Assembly (NCBI GenBank): GCA_903910765.1
Contig: CAIWBA010000180.1
Coordinates: 1-33,656 of the forward strand
Length of the DNA: 33,656 nt
Direction: 5' to 3'
Origin: an uncultured Bacteroidota bacterium
GTDB lineage: Bacteria > Bacteroidota > Bacteroidia > Chitinophagales > Chitinophagaceae
How positions within the stretch are numbered: the stretch's first letter is position 1; each line of letters starts with the position of its first letter. Below, one piece after another: positions 30,618 to 33,656 of this stretch. A program made the position numbers and the translations under genes. Below the pieces are notes generated by a model, which did not search any database, was not told the DNA's origin, and saw nothing but the letters and a program-made list of their open reading frames with translations.

Positions 30618-31853
30618 ATGAGGAATCCTGTTTTTATTTTTGTTCTGTTATCAGTATTAATTCTGGTTGATTTCTATATTTTTTATGTTTTGAGGACCGT
30701 TTTTCAGGGCTTTTCGATGACGGCCAAAACAACTGCAGGGATATTTTATTGGGCTTTGTGTATGCTTAGTTTGGGGTCCTTTTTGCTTTTCCCCTATATC
30801 ACCAATCCTTATTTCAAGCAATATTTTTTTTCAATCGGGGTGGGTTGGGTACTGACGCAGTTTTTCATGGTCACTTTTTTTGTGGTAGATGATTTAAGAA
30901 GAGGCGCATTTTGGACCATCGGACAAATTTCTTCAGCGGCGGGTGCAAAATTCATGAACACGGAGAATGGTATTCCGCGTTCTACTTTTTTAAGTTGGCT
31001 GGGTGTTGGTCTGTCATCTACTTTATTTTTTTCTTTGTTGTATGGATTTGGTAATAAGTACAATTATAAGTTGATTAAAAAAAAGGTAGTGATTCCTAAT
31101 TTGCCCATCGCATTTAAAGGATTTAAAATAATTCATATCAGTGATATTCATAGTGGTAGTTTAAAGGAAATAGCGGCAGTAAAAAAGGGGGTGCAAATGA
31201 TACAAAATCAACAACCGGACCTTGTATTATTTACGGGCGACTTAGTGAATGATCGCGCCGATGAAATGGGACCTTGGATGCCTGTTTTTAGTGAAATTAA
31301 TGCACCGCATGGTGTTTTTAGCACCCTAGGAAACCATGATTATGGAGATTATGTGAAATGGGATAGTCAAGAAGCTAAAATTCAAAATTTGGAAGCGCTA
31401 AAAAAAGTACATGCAAATATGGGTTGGCGCTTGTTGATGAATGAAAATGTAAAAATTGAAAAGGCAGGGTCATTTTTGCAGTTAGTCGGCATTGAAAATT
31501 GGGGTGCAAAAGCAAGATTTCCTAAATATGGCAAAATGGAATTGGCAATGCAAGGCGTGAAAGCTGAGTTGCCCATCATTTTAATGAGCCATGATCCAAG
31601 CCATTGGGAAGCAGAAGTGATTCCAAAATATCCACAAATCAATTTAACCTTATCGGGTCATACACATGGTATGCAATTTGGTTTGGAAAATCCCTATTTT
31701 AAATGGAGCCCTGTGCAATGGGTGTATAAGCAGTGGGCAGGATTATATCAAACGGAGCAACAGCAATTATATGTCAATAGGGGATTTGGATTTTTAGGAT
31801 ACCCTGGTCGCGTGGGTATAATGCCTGAGATAACTTTGTTAGAATTGATGTAA
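30618..31853 (+). CDS. Membrane-anchored calcineurin-like metallophosphoesterase
   Basis: A 411-residue protein with a membrane N-terminus and a YkuE/YaeI-like phosphoesterase domain. About four hydrophobic segments precede residue 145 (VFIFVLLSVLILVDFYIFYV; IFYWALCMLSLGSFLLF; FSIGVGWVLTQFFMVTFFVV; LGVGLSSTLFFSLLYGF). The metal-binding motifs are complete: HISDIHSGS (Asp176, His178), FTGDLVNDRAD, LGNHDYGDY (238-241), MSHDPSHW and SGHTHGMQFG (347-350). The domain probably faces the cytoplasm or periplasm and hydrolyses a phosphoester; YaeI-type relatives act on lipid precursors, but the substrate here is unknown. It is divergent from parA across 112 bp, and the region just before the ATG has a weak promoter match (TAATTTTA). 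Confidence 0.9.
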   Translation: MRNPVFIFVLLSVLILVDFYIFYVLRTVFQGFSMTAKTTAGIFYWALCMLSLGSFLLFPYITNPYFKQYFFSIGVGWVLTQFFMVTFFVVDDLRRGAFWTIGQISSAAGAKFMNTENGIPRSTFLSWLGVGLSSTLFFSLLYGFGNKYNYKLIKKKVVIPNLPIAFKGFKIIHISDIHSGSLKEIAAVKKGVQMIQNQQPDLVLFTGDLVNDRADEMGPWMPVFSEINAPHGVFSTLGNHDYGDYVKWDSQEAKIQNLEALKKVHANMGWRLLMNENVKIEKAGSFLQLVGIENWGAKARFPKYGKMELAMQGVKAELPIILMSHDPSHWEAEVIPKYPQINLTLSGHTHGMQFGLENPYFKWSPVQWVYKQWAGLYQTEQQQLYVNRGFGFLGYPGRVGIMPEITLLELM

Positions 31854-31870
31854 TTTTGTAATGTGTTTAT

Positions 31871-31892
31871 TTTAAATACAATTGTATTTAAA
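31871..31892. repeat. Perfect 22-bp palindrome between phosphoesterase and barrel gene
   Basis: TTTAAATACAA is followed directly by its reverse complement TTGTATTTAAA. It begins 18 bp after the phosphoesterase stop and ends 27 bp before the barrel gene ATG. No T-run follows, so it is not a standard terminator. A dimeric regulator site is the main alternative. Related half-sites are at 5953-5968 and 22530-22540. Confidence 0.5.
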
Positions 31893-31919
31893 CTTGAATA
31901 ACATTTCAAATACTTTTTT

Positions 31920-32522
31920 ATGAAAAAATTGTTCATTCTCCTTTTTGTTTTTTTAGCAGTACAATTAAATGCGCAACAAAAATTTGGATTAGGATTAAAA
32001 GTGGGACAAAATTTTTCCAAAGTAAATAATGTTGCAGTGGATCATAATTCTGCATCCTATCATGCAGGGGTTACTATGCAAATTGGTTTATCTAAAGGGT
32101 TTAGTATTGCACCAGAAGTTTTATTATCACAAACAAAATTGGAAGCCAGTCCAACGCAAGCTGAATTACTCATCAATCCAAGTTTTAAGCCGGAGACTTA
32201 TCACTTAAATTATTTGAGCATCCCTATCTTATTACAATACAATGTGGTAAAAAGCTTTTTAATTCAAGCGGGGCCGCAATATGGCATATTATTAGATCAA
32301 AGTAAAGATGGTAAGGAAAATGCGCGTATCGCTTTTTCATCTGGCGAATTTTCTATGGTGGGTGGTGCTAAATTAAATTTAGGCGGATTCTTCCTTTATG
32401 GCAGATACGTTATTGGGATGAATAATATTGGATCATCCACACAATTACTTAATAATTTAAAAGACCAATCCACTTGGAAAACAAGACAATGGCAATTGGG
32501 CGTTGGAATAAATTTATTTTAA
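31920..32522 (+). CDS. PorT-like outer-membrane beta-barrel protein
   Basis: A 200-residue exported protein with signal peptide MKKLFILLFVFLAVQLNAQ and the start of the porin-family/outer-membrane beta-barrel domain seen in PorT-like Bacteroidota proteins: KFGLGLKVGQNFSKVNN, ASYHAGVTMQIGLSKGFSIA, PEVLLSQTKLEA, LNYLSIPILLQYNVVKSFLI and QAGPQYGILLD. It ends in RQWQLGVGINLF, an aromatic-terminal strand. Members are numerous in this phylum and mostly uncharacterised; a specific PorT/SprT secretion role cannot be claimed. The stop codon overlaps the 3' end of the convergent DUF4954 gene by nine bases. Confidence 0.82.
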   Translation: MKKLFILLFVFLAVQLNAQQKFGLGLKVGQNFSKVNNVAVDHNSASYHAGVTMQIGLSKGFSIAPEVLLSQTKLEASPTQAELLINPSFKPETYHLNYLSIPILLQYNVVKSFLIQAGPQYGILLDQSKDGKENARIAFSSGEFSMVGGAKLNLGGFFLYGRYVIGMNNIGSSTQLLNNLKDQSTWKTRQWQLGVGINLF

Positions 32523-33656
32523 TTTTAGTCGTTGCTTAAGCGAATAAATATTTTCGGTTATTTTATTTAGTTCGATTTGTTGGGCGTTAATAAAACTATT
32601 ATCGTCTAGTTTGCCTATGACCATATTCATTTCATCGTCGTTTAAGTAAACCATTTTTCTAAATTCGTTGCTATAATCCTTGGCTCTAGTAGCTTTAATT
32701 CTGTCTGTAATGTCTTTTTTTATCTCTAAATATGTAGCTAGCCAAATACTCAATTGTTTTAGACTTAAACTATTTATTTTTTTGTTGGTTGCTTGTTCTA
32801 ATATAGCTAATGCGTGCTTGTTTTTACGAAGTACATATTTTTCAGACTCGTTGGCGTAAAATTCATGCACTTGATCCCAATCAGTTAGTTTTTCATTTTT
32901 AATTTGATTTAATAAAAGGTCAACCTGTTTTTGCGGCATTAGTTGTCCGCCAACACTTATCCATTTTAAATCATATGCATTTAGATTTATATTTTTAACC
33001 GCATTGGCAAGTGTGTTATTTTTTTGTTTGCTTAAAAGCTCAACTAATGCTTCAATTCCATATATGAATAGCATATTATTGAACATTTTATATGCATCGT
33101 AGCACTTGATTAGTCTTGTTTTTCTTTTGCTGTTTTCTATATTATCTACAAAAATAGTTAGCGCGTCAATTTCTTTTTTTGTTTTGGTATTTAAAATTGA
33201 ATCACCTATTTTTTGTAATTGATCCTGTGTAATATTTATATCTTTTTTTTCCTTAATTAATAATGCTTTTGCAACACTTATGGCAATTATTCTTAACGCG
33301 GTTACTATTTCATTTATGGTATCTGGCGCCAAGTAGTCGTATTCATAAATCGGACTTTTTTTGATGCGTTTATCTCTATCTTCATATTTTTTAGCATTTC
33401 TTGCAAGTGCATAAAAATTATATAATAACCAATAGCCTGGCATAATGATAAGTTCGTCTTTTTCTGGGTCATTGCTAATTAGTGAGAATGGAAAAGGAAC
33501 ATTTAATTCAAAATTATAATCACCCTTATTTAATAATGAAAAACTTGCAAATTGCGAGTTATGTTTAATGCTAACACATAAGCCTGGCCAAAAGCCACGA
33601 CCCATAATCACTTCACCATCGGCACCTCGACTATTGTGATTCGAGCCAATGGTAGC
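32514..33656 (-). CDS. DUF4954 family protein, C-terminal part (5' end outside window)
   Basis: The reading frame on the minus strand is open to the window edge, so the 380 residues seen are the C-terminal portion of a longer protein. The frame contains SNHNSRGADGEVIMGRGFWP and LCVSIKHNSQFASFSLLNKG, then NVPFPFSLISNDPEKDELII and MPGYWLLYNFYALARNAKKY, a block I recognise from DUF4954 proteins of Bacteroidota, which begin with a left-handed beta-helix like that of acyltransferases. After about residue 120 the visible part is mainly alpha-helical, ending in LKQRLKLK. The function is unknown. The apparent start at 33611 is not the true one, because conserved sequence continues upstream of it to the edge. 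Confidence 0.85.
   Translation of the reverse strand, partial: ATIGSNHNSRGADGEVIMGRGFWPGLCVSIKHNSQFASFSLLNKGDYNFELNVPFPFSLISNDPEKDELIIMPGYWLLYNFYALARNAKKYEDRDKRIKKSPIYEYDYLAPDTINEIVTALRIIAISVAKALLIKEKKDINITQDQLQKIGDSILNTKTKKEIDALTIFVDNIENSKRKTRLIKCYDAYKMFNNMLFIYGIEALVELLSKQKNNTLANAVKNINLNAYDLKWISVGGQLMPQKQVDLLLNQIKNEKLTDWDQVHEFYANESEKYVLRKNKHALAILEQATNKKINSLSLKQLSIWLATYLEIKKDITDRIKATRAKDYSNEFRKMVYLNDDEMNMVIGKLDDNSFINAQQIELNKITENIYSLKQRLKLK

Overview
The window reads as a chromosomal segment of a Bacteroidota bacterium, most likely Chitinophagaceae or a near relative. The evidence is low GC with AT-rich spacers, near absence of Shine-Dalgarno sequences, several matches to the Bacteroidota -7 promoter box (TAnnTTTG) just upstream of genes, a type IX secretion plug protein, a TamL-type lipoprotein, a lone M16 peptidase pair, an archaeal-type ProS, and several Bacteroidota-restricted DUF families (DUF5103, DUF5683, DUF4954). 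Assignments rest on motif recognition by eye; no database search was possible.

Layout. 1-287: a very AT-rich spacer with a GC-rich hairpin pair. 288-1100 (-): dapD. 1206-5929 (+): tsaC, a GT9 glycosyltransferase, cca, a pRiA4b ORF-3-like protein with an acidic tail, and miaA; three of these five act on tRNA. 6117-9548 (+): a secreted M16 peptidase pair, one active and one without the zinc motif, closed by a strong bidirectional terminator. 9684-12427 (-): a FadL-like outer-membrane protein and a Gly/Tyr-rich lipoprotein. 12563-14792 (+): proS-truB. 14805-17183 (-): tamL, whose start lies 7 bp from the divergent trmH-like gene (17191-17913, +). 17910-19103 (-): a LolC/E-type permease, divergent across a 45-bp palindrome from the T9SS plug gene (19191-20465, +). 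20517-20610 (+): the small SRP RNA, followed by a transaldolase. 21457-24898 (-): a Gfo/Idh/MocA oxidoreductase and aconitase. 25022-25243 (+): a PspC-like protein. 25250-30505 (-): kdsA, a putative outer-membrane protein, an Rrf2 regulator, dapB, DUF5683, parB and parA (transcribed in the reverse of this order). 30618-32522 (+): a membrane metallophosphoesterase and a PorT-like barrel protein. 32514-33656 (-): the C-terminal part of a DUF4954 protein that runs off the window.

Functional themes are translation and tRNA maturation (tsaC, cca, miaA, proS, truB, trmH-like, SRP RNA), envelope biogenesis (GT9, kdsA, tamL, LolC/E-like, T9SS plug, several outer-membrane proteins), lysine/diaminopimelate synthesis (dapD, dapB) and chromosome segregation (parAB). 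The window is mostly core genome. I see no CRISPR array, transposase, phage gene, defence island or biosynthetic cluster. The most interesting non-coding signals are the symmetric divergent promoter at 19121-19165, the operator-like repeat before the Rrf2 gene, a perfect 22-bp palindrome at 31871-31892, and a recurring terminator core. The most interesting proteins are the M16 pseudopeptidase with an extra C-terminal domain and the Gly/Tyr-rich lipoprotein. I do not see convincing evidence of a wholly new multi-gene system.
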